The notes under the pieces are model-generated. The model searched no databases. It saw nothing but the letters and a program-made list of their open reading frames with translations, and was not told the DNA's origin. Position numbers and translations under genes: made by a program. From Smallanthus sonchifolius (taxonomy: Eukaryota > Streptophyta > Magnoliopsida > Asterales > Asteraceae): a DNA stretch of 64,000 nucleotides. This document shows positions 21,465-34,262 of this stretch, piece after piece. Location: positions 114,003,207 through 114,067,206 of the forward strand of contig CM042020.1 of NCBI GenBank assembly GCA_023525975.1, written 5' to 3'. How positions within the stretch are numbered: the first letter of the stretch is position 1; every line of letters starts with the position of its first letter.

Positions 21465-21635
21465 TGTGAACGTAAATGCGGAATCGATCACTCCAAGCGA
21501 ATAAGAACAATCAAATTAATCGAAATCAAAGGCTAACACCGAACGATTACTTTCTTATTGAATTGAAGGCAAAGGAATTACAAAAGGAATTGAATTGAAA
21601 ACAAAAACAGAATGAATCTACTGAACAACCCTAAG
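21465..21635 (-). repeat. Copia 5' LTR, interrupted by G2
   Basis: Matches 5387-5557 closely, then stops at CTAAG (21631-21635), where G2 begins. The missing last 30 bases of the LTR are not recognisable after the right end of G2 (45761 onward), although CTAAG recurs there. Confidence 0.8.
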
Positions 21636-23488
21636 TGTCACCCCCCCAAAATCCACTAACAGAGTTTTACCGCGAGGCGTGTGACAAACCAGGATCTCAG
21701 TCATTAGTCATATCAAACGACACTATAGGAATTTAAATAAAACAATTAATGTTAAGAGTAAATGCGGAAGCAAAAGATTTAGTATTTAATGCGCAAAACA
21801 AACGCGCCCAAAAGTCAAGTTTAATAAAAGCAGATAAGTAGTTTAATGTTTACAATAACTAAAAGGACTCCAATGCATGTTCTAATTGTGCACCTGTGCC
21901 TTAGCGACCTGAGAAAACATGTAAGAAAATGTGTCAACACTAGGTTGGTGAGTTCACAGGTTTCAGTTCATAATAATGTTTGCCAGATCATTTACATTCA
22001 ATATATATCAATAGGTTGCTAACCTATGTTCATCTTACTAAAGCGCTCGCAGCCGAATCTGACTGTTTGTGTTTGAATGCCTTCCACCATGTCTATCAAC
22101 AATGGTGATGTGTTAGGTCAATATTACACCTGTTCGACCTCCAATCGAGTTAGCGCGACTAACGCAGGTGGGGTTTGTCAAACCTAGTAGTACTACTCAA
22201 GATTACCTGGCTAAGTTCATATTAAACGGTTCGATGTGTAAATACTTTCATGATAGAGTGTTACGCTTAGCCTTAACAAGTGATATATAAGAACTACAAG
22301 AATCTAATGTTTGCGTCATGTTTTCTCCCCTAGTTTAAAACAGTAAAAGGAGCCGTGAAACTCACCTGAGTGTGTAGAATGTAGTAATTAGCACCACACA
22401 AGGATGCAACAAAACCACAAATAGTTTGCAAGCGGACAATCTACGAATGCCCTAGAATATGTTTACGATTGTTAGGAACATGTAAGATTTTGTGACGACG
22501 ATACGGGAAAGTTCGGATGTCCTAGATGTGTTTATGAATAACGAGTAGATATCTTGTCATCGGGATTAGTAAATCCCTAGTTTAGTATCAAATACGGATG
22601 TGGTACGTACGAAACGCCACTAAACACGAGATAATAATATTAATTACATATTCGTGTGTTTTTATGAATTATAAATTTAATCCCGAACATACGTGTGTTT
22701 TCTGGTAACAATTCACATTAGTATAGCATTATAATATTATAGGAATTGTTTTTATATAAAATATATCTTAAAAAGTTGCTAAAAAAATAAAACTGTTGGT
22801 GAGGTTCGAACCCGGGTCTCACGCACACCAACACAACACTCTAACCAGTCCACCCGCTAGGGCAATTGCAACAAAGGCCGGACCGGTTTAGTTTTAACAT
22901 TCACAGACTCAATGTTCTTCCCCCCCCCATCGCGACCCGAACCAAGACTCATCCCTAAACCCCTGAAATCGATCGCGATTGACCTTAAGATCATAGGGGT
23001 TTTGTTAATCGGTCCCTTGCGAACCCGCGGGTGTGTTTAATTTCCAAAAACATCAAGTCTAGATTGTTAATTGCTCGTTTGAAATCCCGAAACCCTAAGT
23101 TTGAAATCAAGAATTTAATTGATCAAATTCGATAAAATAGATTGTTGGATTCATAGGGCTTTTACAGATTGAAGGATTGCGAAACCATCCATGTAGTTTA
23201 ATTGGATTGAGGTTGAGTATAGGGTAGAGTTCGATTAAACCGAATACGTGATGAACCCTAGAATCTGTTCATCATCAATTCGATGTTGTAAGCCTAAATT
23301 AGGCTAGGGCTTTCAATCTACAGACAAAGACGAACGTGAGGGAGGTTTCAATTACCTGCTTGGAGTTCGAATTGATGGTGCTCGACTAAATGAGGTTCCG
23401 ACTTCGAGTGGCTTGGTCTCCGGCGACTCCGGCTTCGTCTCTAGTCAGATTAGGATGTGCAAGAATCTCAGAGGGGTTCGTTTATCAT
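21636..23488 (-). repeat. G2 3' LTR, U3 end deleted
   Basis: Aligns with the right LTR from its start to about 23488, where the match stops at GGTTCGTTTATC. The other copy continues for about 440 bp (45316-45755). So the U3 start and the polypurine tract are lost here, and 23489-23518 is residual 3' untranslated sequence. The intron-like segment is at 21909-22365 (minus strand; donor CTCAG|GTGAGTTTCACGG, acceptor TTTTCTCAG|GTCGC). Confidence 0.8.
21909..22365 (-). other. Intron-like segment in G2 LTR
   Basis: 457 bp from GTGAGTTTCACGG to TTTTCTCAG on the minus strand. It is in the same place and has nearly the same length as in G1 and G3, and boundary motifs are shared even though the interiors differ. 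In the 5' LTR the two ends survive at 33280 (donor) and 29386 (acceptor), separated by G4. Confidence 0.5.
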
Positions 23489-23518
23489 CCCGAAAATAAA
23501 AAAAAAATTCGGAATACC

Positions 23519-26500
23519 TTATGTGTTTGACGTGGACTGCTTGAAAAGATGAGGATACTTGCGCATCATCCGATCCTCGCCCCCCCATGTGAATTCCAGT
23601 CCGCGTTTCGAGTTCCAACGAACTCTAACAATAGGGATTTTACTATGTTTGAGTGGCTTGACTTCCCTATCCATGATTTCGACCGGTTCTTCAATGAAGC
23701 ATAATTGTTCATCGATTTCTAGTTTGAGTGTCTCTTCTGCTAGACATTTCTTTAAGTTTGAGACATGAAATACGGTGTGCACACCACTACGTCCTTCAGG
23801 TAGGTCCACCTGGTATGCTACTGGGCCAATTCTTTTCACTATCTCGAACGGTGCAACATAACGAGGATTTAGCTTGCCTCGTTTCCCAAAACGAATTACA
23901 CATTTCCAAGCTGAGACTTTTAATAGGACCATGTCGCCCACTTGAAATTCTAATGGTTACCGACGCTTATCGGCATAGCTCTTTTGATGGTCACGGGCTG
24001 CCGCCATACGATTTCGAATTTGTACGATTTTCTCTGAGGTTTCGAGTACAAGTTTAGGACCCGTAAGTTGGCTATCACCAAATTCAGCCCAACAAATAGG
24101 TGATCGGCATTTCCGTCCGTATAATGCCTCAAACGGTGCTGCTTTGATGCTAGTGTGGTAGATGTTATTGTAGGAAAACTCTACTAAAGGCATATGAGTT
24201 TCCCAACTGTTATCGAAGTCAATTACACATGCTCGCAACATGTTCTCTAGGGTTTGAATAGTACGTTCAGTCTGGCTATCTATTTGAGGATGATATGTTA
24301 TGCTCATATCCAGGAGCGTGCCTAGAGCCTTTTGTTATGATTGCTAGAAACGTGAGGTGAATCGAGCGTCTCGATCAGAAATGATTGAAATTGGCACTCC
24401 GTGCCGAGAGACTACTTCTTTCAGATAAATACGAGTTAGTTTTTCCATCTTATCAGTCTCTTTGATTGCTAGAAAATGAGCGGATTTGGTTAAGCGATCT
24501 ACGATCACCTAGATGGCATCGCATCCGCTAGGAGTTCGAGGTAGTTTAGTGATTAAGTCCATGGAAATCTGCTCCCATTTCCACATTAGGATTTCTGGTT
24601 GTTGGAGCAAACCAGAAGGCTTTTGGTATTCAACCTTGACCTTCGAGCAGATCAGGCATTTGCTCACATAGGTGGCTATATCAGCTTTCATATTCGGCCA
24701 CCAATACAGAACTTTAAGGTCGTGATACATTTTATCGAAACTAGGATGGATAGAATACCGAGATTTGTGAGCCTCATCCCTTACAAGTTCCCGTACATTG
24801 GAACCCATATTCGCTCTGCGAAGTAGTGAATGCCGTCCGATTTAACCTCAAGTTGTTTCTCCATACCACGCGTGGCTTCTAACGGTAGATTTTCCTCTTT
24901 CAGGGCATCGAGTTGAGCATTACGGATTTGATCAGGTAATCCGGTGTGAATAGTAAGCTGTAACGCTTGAACTCGTTTGGGTTTGGTTTCTTTTCTGCTC
25001 AGGGCATTGGCTACCACGTTAGACTTGCCCAGATGATACTTGATAGCACAATCATAATCATTTAAGAGTTCGATCCAACGATGCTGTCGCATGTTCAACT
25101 CTTTCTGTTCGAAGATGTGCTGAAGACTCTTGTGATCGGTGTAGATGGTGCACTTGGTACCGTACAAGTAATGTCTCCAGATTTTCAGTGCAAACACTAT
25201 GGCTCCCAACTCTAAATCATGAGTCATGTAGTTCTTCTCATGAGTTTTCAGTTGACGGGAAACGTATGCGATAACTTTCTCACATTTCATCAGTACACAA
25301 CCGAGACCTTGAATGGAGGCATCGCAATACACTACAAAGTCATCTGTTCCCTCTGGAAGAGATAGGATGGGTGCACTACAGAGTTTCTGCTTCAGCAGTT
25401 GGAATGCTGATTCCTGAGTTTCACTCCAGTTATAAGGCTTACCCTTTTGGGTCAGGGCAGTGAGAGGTTGAGCAATATTTGAGAATCCTTTGATGAATCG
25501 ACGGTAGTAGCCAACCAATCCTAGAAATTGTCGCACCTCTGTTGGAGTCGTTGGTGCCGCCCAATTCTTAATGGCTTCTACTTTAGCTGGATCGACATGT
25601 ATTCCCTTCTCGTTGACTACATGCCCTAGGAATTGAACTTCGCGAATCCAAAATTCGCATATAGAAAATTTTGCATATAATTGTTCTTGCTTCAGCAATT
25701 CAAGAATCAAGCGTAGGTGCTCCTCATGTTCTTCCGTGTTCTTAAAATACATGAGGATGTCATCAATGAAAACGATGACGAACTGATCAAGGTAAGGTTT
25801 ACACACTCGGTTCATGAGGTCCATGAATACCGCGGGTGCGTTGGTTAATCCGAATGGCATGACCAAAAACTCGTAGTGGCCGTACCGGGTTCTGAATGCA
25901 GTTTTTGAGATGTCTTCGTCTCGGACTCTCAGCTGCTGATAACCGGATCTAAGGTCGATCTTTGAATAGAAGCTTGATCCTTGAAGTTGATCAAACAGAT
26001 CATCAATACGGGGTAGTGGATAACGATTCTTGACAGTCACTTTGTTCAGCTCACAGTAATCAATGCACATATGGAAAGTCCCATCTTTCTTCTTGACGAA
26101 TAGACTAGAGCTCCCCATGGCGATGAGCTAGGTCGGATGAAACCCTTATCCAATAACTCTTGAAGCTGTGTAGATAATTCTTGTAACTCACTAGGTGCAA
26201 GTCTATATGGTGCCCGAGCAATAGGCGCTGCTCCGGGTGTTAGATCAATTTGAAATTCGACTTGACGATGAGATGGCAGACTAGGCAATTCTTCGGGAAA
26301 TACTTCTGGAAAGTCACGAACGATCGGGATGTCATCAATCTTCTTCTCTTCAGATGGCTGCTCGGCGACAAGAGCCAGAATAGCAGTATGACCTTTACGC
26401 AAACACTTTTGTGCTTTCATGAAGGATATGATGCCTACGACTGCACCACTCTTTTCGCCTTGGACAGAAAGCGCTTCTCCGTTAGGGAGAGGAAGGCGAA

Positions 26501-26874
26501 CAATTTTATCTCGATAGATGATCTCGGCTTGATTTTTGGATAACCAATCCATACCGACAATTATGTCGAAACTGCCAAGTGTGATCGACATGAGGTCAAT
26601 ATCAAGATTATGACCAGCCAATCCTAGTTTATATCCCTTAAGAATGTGAGTTGTTTCGATTATCTGACCGTCTGCTATCTCTATAGTGTACTTATTTTCT
26701 AATAGGGTTGGAGTTTCTTTTAACAGATTACTATGTTTCTTAGATATGAAGCTCCTATAAGCACCAGTATCAAAAAGGACAGAATAAAAACAAGAGTTCA
26801 AGAGGAACTTACCAGTAACCACGTTGTGATCATTTCTTGCTTCTCCTGATCCAATCACGAAGCCCGTCCCTTCG
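23519..26874 (-). pseudogene. G2 pol, broken
   Basis: Minus-strand pieces in order: protease (LFDTGA, about 26780, after a frameshift near 26875), reverse transcriptase (FIDDILMYF, about 25770), RNase H (YCDAS, about 25330), integrase zinc finger and core (24808-24509, 24307-23957) and chromodomain region (23941-23519, RVRWNSKRGLEFTWGGED). Breaks include frameshifts near 26110 and 24800, a damaged core between 24509 and 24307, and a nonsense TAA where the PLEFQVGD segment begins (about 23955). It is non-functional, and its relationship to G1 pol is clear along its length. Confidence 0.85.
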
Positions 26875-28104
26875 CACCATTTCCACTGTTGTTACCATTA
26901 TTGTTGTTACCGTCTTCGTTGCCCTGATTGTTGCCATTGTTGTTTCCACCATTTCGTTTCAACTGAGGACAATCTTTCTTGAAGTGTCCTTCCTTGCCAC
27001 ATTCATAGCAACTCCTTGTAGATCCCTGTTGCTGAAATGGTTGCTTAGGTTGAAGCTCACTTCTACAGTCTTTTGCAGCGTGGCCCATTTTACCACACCG
27101 TTGACAACGATGCTTATCACATTATCCATTGTGGTGAAAACCACACTTGTTGCACTTAGGATACTTTCCAGCATAAGCACTCTGGTTCTGACTTGAAGAG
27201 GTTAACTGATTGAAGGTTTTGGTAGGCTCAAACCTACGCTGCTGTTGTTGTGGTGGGTTAGACTGAAAACTCTTGGAGTTGGTGTTGCTATCAAATTTAC
27301 GTTTGTTACTTTCAGTGGCTTTGGTATCTGTGCCCCTTGGGGGTAGGGTACCTTAAGTTACAGCATGATCGGTCTATGAGCTAGCCGGATAGTTTGTTGA
27401 ATGGTAGCAGAGTTAGAAGAAGAAACCATGCTTTGAATTTGAGGTACCAGGTCATCGATGTACCTCTCGATTCTTTTGTATGCTGGAGTTACCATATGTG
27501 GGCACATGACTGCATACTCATGCGAGCGAGTAGTATACAGCTCAATCTCGGAACCCTCCATCTTCAAGTTCCAAAATTCACCCTCCAACTTCTAAATTTC
27601 AACACGAGGACAGTACTCTTCCCTCAACATAGTCTTGAACTCCTCCCAAGGTAGGGTGTTAGCCATGACCAGACCCAAAATCTGAACTTGAGAGTTCCAC
27701 CAAGTGAGGGCAGGACCCTCTAGAGTACCGGAGGCATATTTGACCTGATTTGCTTGGGGTCAGTTGCATATAGCAAATACCGATTCAACTTTCTCAAACC
27801 AACGGAGCAAACCGACAGCTCCCTCTGCTCCACTAAAGGCGTGGGGCTTGTAGTCCATGAAAGTTTTGAAGGTACAGGTCTGCTTGCCTGGATTGAAAAC
27901 AATACACAATTGAGGAAGCAAGGTTCGGAAATGACTTTGGTGTAACTAATTGACTTGCTAGGGTCGACGAATATCGGATTTACCTGCAGCATTTTGTGCG
28001 GCTGTTAAGGCTTCAGCCATGCTATCGTTGATGAGTGCAGTGAGTTCAGTTGTAGTCATATTGATATTACCGCGACCACCATTACGTCCACCACGTCCAG
28101 ACAT
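26875..28104 (-). pseudogene. G2 gag, broken
   Basis: Starts at 28104 with a Gly/Arg-rich MSGRGGRNGGRGN, like G1. The first segment ends at 27984, an intron-like gap follows (27983-27888), and the capsid resumes at 27887. Stops interrupt the capsid (after FAICN, and before KLEGEFWNLK), and a small deletion near 27375 shifts the frame. A TAA precedes GTLPPRG at 27353-27355, the equivalent place to the TAG of G1. The zinc knuckle region is at 27088-26960 (CYECGKEGHFKKDC). Confidence 0.8.
27888..27983 (-). other. Intron-like gap in G2 gag
   Basis: 96 bp on the minus strand, GTAAAT to ATCCAG, at the same codon and phase as the 98-bp gap in G1 gag, with in-frame stops inside. Joining the ends brings AALTAAQNAAG next to KQTCTFKTFMDYKP, matching the G1 junction. 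Confidence 0.6.
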
Positions 28105-28349
28105 GATTCTTCACATTCACAAATACAAATAATGAGAAAATACATCGCATATTATCATCATACAAGTATGAGTAAACAAATGAAAACTAAACCACAACAT
28201 CTAATATTTCGATAATAATTCTTGATTAAATAAATTGTAACGGCTACAAAGTAAATCAACCAAAACATCAAAATCCTGAAATATATGTTGGATGGGAACA
28301 ACCCTGCCCATCTAGGTTTATAAAGAAAGGAATAACTAAAGATAGGATG

Positions 28350-29018
28350 TCATATGCCACTGCTAGCTGAATAAATAACTGATCTGTCATCCTCGTCCTC
28401 AGCCGGTTCTCCCTCGGGCTCATCTTCCTGTGCATCTCCTGGTGCATTGGCAGTTGCAAGCTGTGCCTCCAGCTCCTCAATTCTATTCTCAGCCACTCCA
28501 AGGTCAAACTCCAGTACATTCACCCGGTTTTCTAATTAATGAAATGCTGCTACCAGGTTGTCATGTACTCTGTTAGTCTCTCCTAGATCTGCTGTCAGTC
28601 TCTCAATCCTCTGGTCAGATTGATTTCCTCGTTGTAACAGTCCGATAATCTCTCCTGCAGAATCACGCATGTTGCCTATCTCCTTGTCCATCTTTGCTAC
28701 CAAGGCAGCAAAGACCTGCTCCATAGGGTACTGTAGGGGTGGTAGAGTCTGTATAGTAGAAGTAGTGGCTGCAAAGTATGGAGGTGGGACCTGCTCCTAT
28801 CGGACCCAGCTTCTGATCATGCTAGGATACCACTCCCAATCCTGCGTGTTACCTCTGACACGCACATGGAAGGGCTCGTCGTACACTATGGTGTTGTCAA
28901 TCGGGCTCAGCCGACGCCTCTTAGGCTCTGGTGAAGGTATAGTAGGAACATCAGGTTCTTGGGCAATTGGAGATGTAGGTGGAGTAGACATTCCTGTAAT
29001 GTAAGGTGTAAGTGCCAT
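28350..29018 (-). pseudogene. Extra ORF upstream of gag in G2
   Basis: Homologue of the G1 extra ORF. The minus-strand frame starts at 29018 (MALTPYITGMSTPPTSP), keeps the HVRVRGNTQDWEWYP box and an LPPLQYPMEQVFAALVAKM segment, and ends in an acidic tail (GEPAEDEDD) with a final GI and TGA at 28350. Two stops (after SWVR, and after LVAAFH) break it, at different places from the stop in G1, so the frame was open in the common ancestor. Coiled-coil character is conserved. No known domain is recognised. Confidence 0.7.
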
Positions 29019-29097
29019 GTTTTAGTGTCTGTGTCGTGTAACTAATGCATGTGTGCGGTTATAGTCTAATATGCAATCCTAGTTCTCTATAACCAAT

Positions 29098-29110
29098 GGC
29101 TCTGATACCA
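29098..29110 (-). other. G2 primer-binding site
   Basis: Minus-strand TGGTATCAGAGCC, three bases from the LTR end (29114), complementary to initiator-methionine tRNA. Confidence 0.88.
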
Positions 29111-29113
29111 ATC

Positions 29114-29760
29114 TGTCACACCCCCAAAATCCACTAACAAAGTTTTACCATGAGGCGTGTGACAAACCAGGATCTCAGTCATTAGTCATATCAAACAACA
29201 CTATATGAATTTAAATAAAACCATTAATATTCAGAGTAAATGCGGAAGTAAAAGATTTAGTATCTAATGCGCAAAACAAACGCGCCCAAAAGTCAAGTTT
29301 AATAAAATCATATAAGTAGTTTAATGTTTGCAATAACTAAAAGGACTTCAATACATGTCCTAATTGTGCACCTGTGCCTTAGCGACCTGAGAAAACATGT
29401 AAGAAAATGTGTCAACACTAGGTTGGTGAGTTCACAGGTTTCAGTTCGTAATAATGTTTGCCAGATCATGTACATTCAATATATATCAATAGGTAGCTAA
29501 CCTATGTTCATGTTACTAAAGCGCTCGCAACCGAAGCTGATTGTTTATGTTTGAATGCCCTCCAACATGTCTATCAACAATGGTGATGTGTTAGGTCAAT
29601 ATTACCCCCGTTCGACCTCCAATCGAGTTAGCGCGACTAACGCGGGTGGGGTTTGTCAAACCCAGTAGTACTACTCAAGATTATCTCGCTAAGTTCATAT
29701 TAAACGGTTCGATGTGTAAAGACTTTCATGATAGAGTGTTACGCTTAGCTTTAACAAGTG
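29114..29760 (-). repeat. G2 5' LTR, outer piece
   Basis: Aligns with 21636-22290 of the 3' LTR, then switches abruptly at about 29760 to G4 leader sequence. The last 150 bp (29608-29760) is present again at 33042-33196, on the far side of G4. Confidence 0.8.
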
Positions 29761-30160
29761 AGTTATTAAGTAGTGTAGCACATAATATAACATGTATTGT
29801 ATCATGCAATGTAACATCTAAGATAACATGTAGGATAATCACACAAGGGGTATCCTAAGGTTATAGTCTAGGTCAATGGTTTCTAATAACCTAATTCCCT
29901 ATAACCATGACTCTGATACCAATCTGTCACACTCCAACCGACAGCGGAATACGTCGGGGCGGGACATGGAGACTGTTCACAAGCACATGATCAAACTAAA
30001 GTTTCATATATTAAATCAATCCAATTTCCACAACACTGTTCAAACAAACACAATTCAACAAGCAAAGAAAGTAAATACATCATCAAGTGTAATTGTTTAT
30101 TTCAACTAGGTCCTCATTTCCTATGTGTAGCAACTTGAACATTAACTCAAAGATTTGCAC

Positions 30161-30626
30161 CTGAAACATGATGAAAACATGGTCAACTAAAAATAGTTGG
30201 TGAGCATACATAAGTTTGACACCACAAATAGTTTTCAAGTGTTTATGTACAATTCATATGAAACATGGTTTAATAAGACAATTTTGGAGAAGCACTATAG
30301 TTAAACCGGGGCGTACAATCAAAGCTTGTGACTACATACAAAGTTATCCAAATGTAATATCGGCAACAATCACCCTACCTGGGTGAGTTTGCCAGACACA
30401 ATAGATCTATCATTGTTACCGTAGGCTTGTACATAGTTAATGATTGCACTTGCACTATTGCACAGAAGTATGTAAATGTAGTTTGCACTAATAGTGTTCA
30501 AGCATAAGGCACAAATTGCACACATGATCATAATGTAGAATTGTATAATGTAAATTGCAAATAATGTTTGATGAATCATGTTTCACCCCAAAGTATAAAA
30601 ATGTAAAAGGGGCTATGTAAACTCAC
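30161..30626 (-). other. Intron-like segment in G4 LTR
   Basis: 466 bp on the minus strand from GTGAGTTTACA to CATGTTTCAG, in the position of the similar segments of G1, G2 and G3. Confidence 0.45.
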
Positions 30627-31365
30627 ATTGTAATGAGTGGCTTGAAGATCACACAAGTATGGTGTTGCACAAATGTCTAGCTAACCACAAGGTCAACCTA
30701 TGTTTGATAGTATATGGATCAATAGTTTGTACATGTCTAATATGGAAATAAATAAAGGAAATAAAAATGGGACGGTTGGGATCTTAGGATTTTGGAACGA
30801 ACAAACGAAGGAGAAGGTATGAATCTTAATAATAACTAAAGTGATAATGATTCAATGTTTTATAGGTTTTATTTATAAACGAGGTTTTAGGTGGCGTCAA
30901 AAGATATTAATCGTTAAATAAATATCCTATTTAAACGAGAAATAGTCATCATGTTGAAATATTATAATACAAATAGTATTTATAAGTGTATCATTTGAAC
31001 TAGATAAATGAAAAATTCATTTGCTGAAAAGATAAATAATTAATTGTCTAAATAATAAAACCTTGTATTTATTTAGTTTGATTTTTATGATCAATAAGTG
31101 TTTTAGAGGAACATAATGACTTAATTAAGTAAACCAAATAATGTTCTAAGCAAATAAGTAGTTTAACGACTTAAATCACTAAAGCCAAATTTTGAAATAA
31201 TATGTTCTAATAATTAATCGGGCCATAAATTATTTATTAATTAATATGTATGAAGTATATTTTTAAGTGCTTTACAAAAATGGGTTGTCTAAAAGTTTGT
31301 AAAGAGATTTGCTTAATAGATAAATGGTTCCATCAAAATACTCTTAACAATTGCCTAACCTTTAG

Positions 31366-31369
<4 letters not shown>

Positions 31370-31426
<57 letters not shown>
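31370..31426. repeat. (TA)n microsatellite
   Basis: About 28 TA repeats without interruption, inside the G4 LTR. Similar arrays lie at 32711-32744, 32881-32922 and 32978-33018. Confidence 0.95.
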
Positions 31427-31429
<3 letters not shown>

Positions 31430-32121
31430 TAATGTAACAATACACGTGTTAGAAAGAAAAAAAAGTGCTCACATATTATTCGTCGTTCGATCGAGATAAT
31501 TAGAACGACTAATCATAGTTATAAATATCTATATAAATATTTTTGTTTAAAAAGGATAATTATCGAAACCCTTTGAAGGTTTCAAAAAGATTGGTTCATA
31601 TTAAGAATTGTTTATAAGTAAATCATATGTACGTATATTTTTTTTTACGTTTATACATCTATAAAAGTTATAGGTCAATGTACTCATATATATATATACA
31701 CGTGTTAAACTTTATTCGTATACGTTTTGCCATAACTAAAGTATTTAGACCTTCCCTTTTATCTTTATAAAAGTTCATAAGTTTTATAGATATATACACA
31801 CACATATGAGTGAGTGACAAGGCCCTATACCAAAAAAAAAAGAGCAACAAAAATAATATGCTGAAAACATGCAGAGCTAGGACTGAAACCAACTAAGCTG
31901 GGAATTTGCCTTGTGAAGAATGGGGAAAGAGTTTTAATATTAAGTTCCAATCACCCTTCTTCCCTAATTCAAGAACTCAAAACCCTAGACCCAAATCGTA
32001 CACGACTCAAGGGGGTTCCGAGCTAGGACTGAAATCGAGTACGAGGAGAAGGATTTTTACCTGAAAGCCGGGCCGATCGGATGAAGAAAGTGGGTCCCTG
32101 CTGTTTGTTCTTAATCGCGGC

Positions 32122-32146
32122 GGGGGGGGGGGGGGGGGGGGGGGGG
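32122..32146. repeat. Poly-G run of 25
   Basis: Twenty-five consecutive G bases in the G4 LTR. It could form G-quadruplex structure and is also a place where read length or assembly errors are likely. Confidence 0.9.
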
Positions 32147-32705
32147 AAGAGAGAAAACAGTTTCTCTTTGTTTTGAAGCTTGAAATCGTGTAGGTAGTTG
32201 GTAGGGGTTACAAGGGATGATTAAATCGTACATTACATGCTTGATTCGACGGTTTTAACCGGGATTTAAACATGTATTCATGGTTTTAAAGCATAACTGA
32301 ATTTCTAGAAAAATGGTTTAAAAACAATTGATTTCTCAATCAATAGAGATGATTTCAATCCCATAACGGTTGAGAATGAATGGCAAATTGATTTGGGAGA
32401 GTTTCATCTCATCAATTCAAGGATTTGGTGGCTTTGGAATCCGATTTTGACTTTCTTGAAGTCAAAGTTGGCTTAAAGATGCTCCAGGGTCCAATTCAAT
32501 GGTGGAAGGGATTCAATGGTCAAAGGAAATGAATGGGTTTAAAGGTTAAATTAATTAAATTGAATTCATTTCTATTTGTTTATAAGGGAAAAAAATTATT
32601 TTTATATAATTTATAAAATCTGCTTATTACTTGTATAATTTTGGGATATTTATAATGGCATATATTTCATTTTTTTATAAGAATTACAAATTGTGTAAAT
32701 GTTTT

Positions 32706-32710
<5 letters not shown>

Positions 32711-32747
<37 letters not shown>

Positions 32748-32879
32748 CATATTTATTTAAAAATAAATACATTTAAAAGATGTAACTACAAGGTTAAAGC
32801 TCACATGCTTTATCTTGATATATATTTGTTATAACAAAGTATTTATATACGTAAATATATATAAGTGCACCTAAATCTG

Positions 32880-32925
<46 letters not shown>

Positions 32926-32974
32926 AAGAAATAATATGTAAATACAAGATTGAAAAATATGAATTGATGCGTGT

Positions 32975-33018
<44 letters not shown>
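32711..33018. repeat. Cluster of three (TA)n arrays
   Basis: Arrays at 32711-32744, 32881-32922 and 32978-33018, separated by ordinary A/T-rich sequence. ORFs consisting of Tyr-Ile repeats here are artefacts of the arrays. Confidence 0.95.
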
Positions 33019-33019
<1 letters not shown>

Positions 33020-33041
33020 TAGAACAATCATGGATGTTACA

Positions 33042-34262
33042 ACCCGTTCGACCTCCAAACGAGTTAGGGCGACTAACGCGGGTGGGGTTTGTCAAACCCA
33101 GTAGTACTACTAAAGATTACCTCGCTAAGTTCATATTAAACGATTCGATGTATAAGGACTTTCATGATAGAGTGTTATGTTTAGCCTTAATAAGTGATAT
33201 ATAAGAACTATAAGAATCTAATGTTTGCGTCATGTTTTCTCCCCCTTGTTTAAAACAGTAAAAGGGGTCGTGAAACTCACCCGAGTGTGTAGAGTGTAGT
33301 AATTAGCACCACGTAAGGATGCAACAAAACCACAAATAGTTTGCAAGCGGACAATCTACGAATGCCCTAGAATATGTTTACGATTGTTAGGAACACGTAA
33401 GATTTTGTGACGACGATACGGGAAAGTTCGGATGTCCTAGATATGTTCATGAATAACGAATAGACATCTTGTCATCGGGATTAATAATCCGTAGTTTAGT
33501 ATCAAATACGGATGTGGTACGTACGAAACGTCACTAAACACGAGATAATAATATTAATTACATATTCGTGTGTTTTTATGAATTAAATAATAGTTTAGAA
33601 AATAATATAAATAGTTATATTATTTTTAATATGGAAATAATACTTAAAATGAATTATAAATTTAATCCCGAGCATACGGGTGTTTTCTGGTAACAATCCG
33701 CATTAGTATAGCATTATAATAATAATATAGGAATTGTTTTTATATAAAAATATATCTTAAAAAGTTGCTAAAAAAATAAAACTGCTGGTGAGGTTCGAAC
33801 CCGGGTCTCACCCACACCAACACAACACTCTAACCAGTCCACCTGCTAGGGCAATCGCAACAAAGGCCGGACCGGTTTAGTTTTAACATTCATAGACTCA
33901 GTGTTCTCTCCCCCCCCCCCTATCGCGACCCGAACCAAGACTCATCCCTAAACCCCTGAAATCGATCGCGATTGACCTTAAGATCATAGGGGTTTTGTTA
34001 ATCCGTCCCTTACGAACCCGGAGGTGTGTTTAATTTCCAAAAACATCAAGTCCAGATTGTTAATTGCTCGTTTGAAATCCCGAAACCCTAAGTTTGAAAT
34101 CAAGAATTTAATTGATCAAATTCGATAAAATAGATTGTTGGATTCATAGGGCTTTTACAGATTGAAGGATTGCGAAACCATCCATGCAATTAAATTGGAT
34201 TGAGGTTGAGTATAGGGTAGAGTTCGATTAAACCGAATACGTGATGAACCCTAGAACCTGTT
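33042..34262 (-). repeat. G2 5' LTR, middle piece
   Basis: Aligns with about 22130-23270 of the G2 3' LTR. It ends at CTGTT (34258-34262), the target site of G3, and continues after G3 at 45093. Contains the donor side of the LTR intron-like segment (33275-33280). Confidence 0.8.

Larger units (their letters stand above)
5387..21635 (-). mobile_element. Ty1/copia retrotransposon, minus strand, split by G1
   Basis: The ends match: TGTGAACG at 5387 and again at 21465 start the two LTR copies, which agree closely over about 170 bp. Reading on the minus strand: 5' LTR, a tRNA-Met-type primer site (21450-21462), gag (from 21393), zinc knuckle, protease and integrase (to 8131), a purine-rich tract and the 3' LTR. 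Reverse transcriptase and RNase H are absent. The chromovirus G1 occupies 9651-20750 inside the gag coding sequence, and another chromovirus (G2) breaks the 5' LTR after 21635. The integrase resembles the Tnt1/Tork type of copia element, but lineage is tentative. Confidence 0.85.
29761..33041 (-). mobile_element. Ty3/gypsy fragment G4: leader plus one LTR
   Basis: On the minus strand: LTR starting TGTAACATCC (33041) and ending TGTGACA (29924), a primer site (TGGTATCAGAGTC, about 29909-29921), and a short leader to 29761 that is then cut off. No coding region remains. LTR landmarks match G3 (AATAGATCTATCA, TTTCACCCCAAAG, the GTGAGT donor and the TTTCAG acceptor), so it is a relative of G3 with about 3.1 kb of LTR. 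Long TA arrays and a 25-base G run lie inside. Confidence 0.75.

Noticed and set aside
32843..33204. ORFs made of Tyr-Ile repeats
   Set aside because: They are translations of (TA)n arrays.
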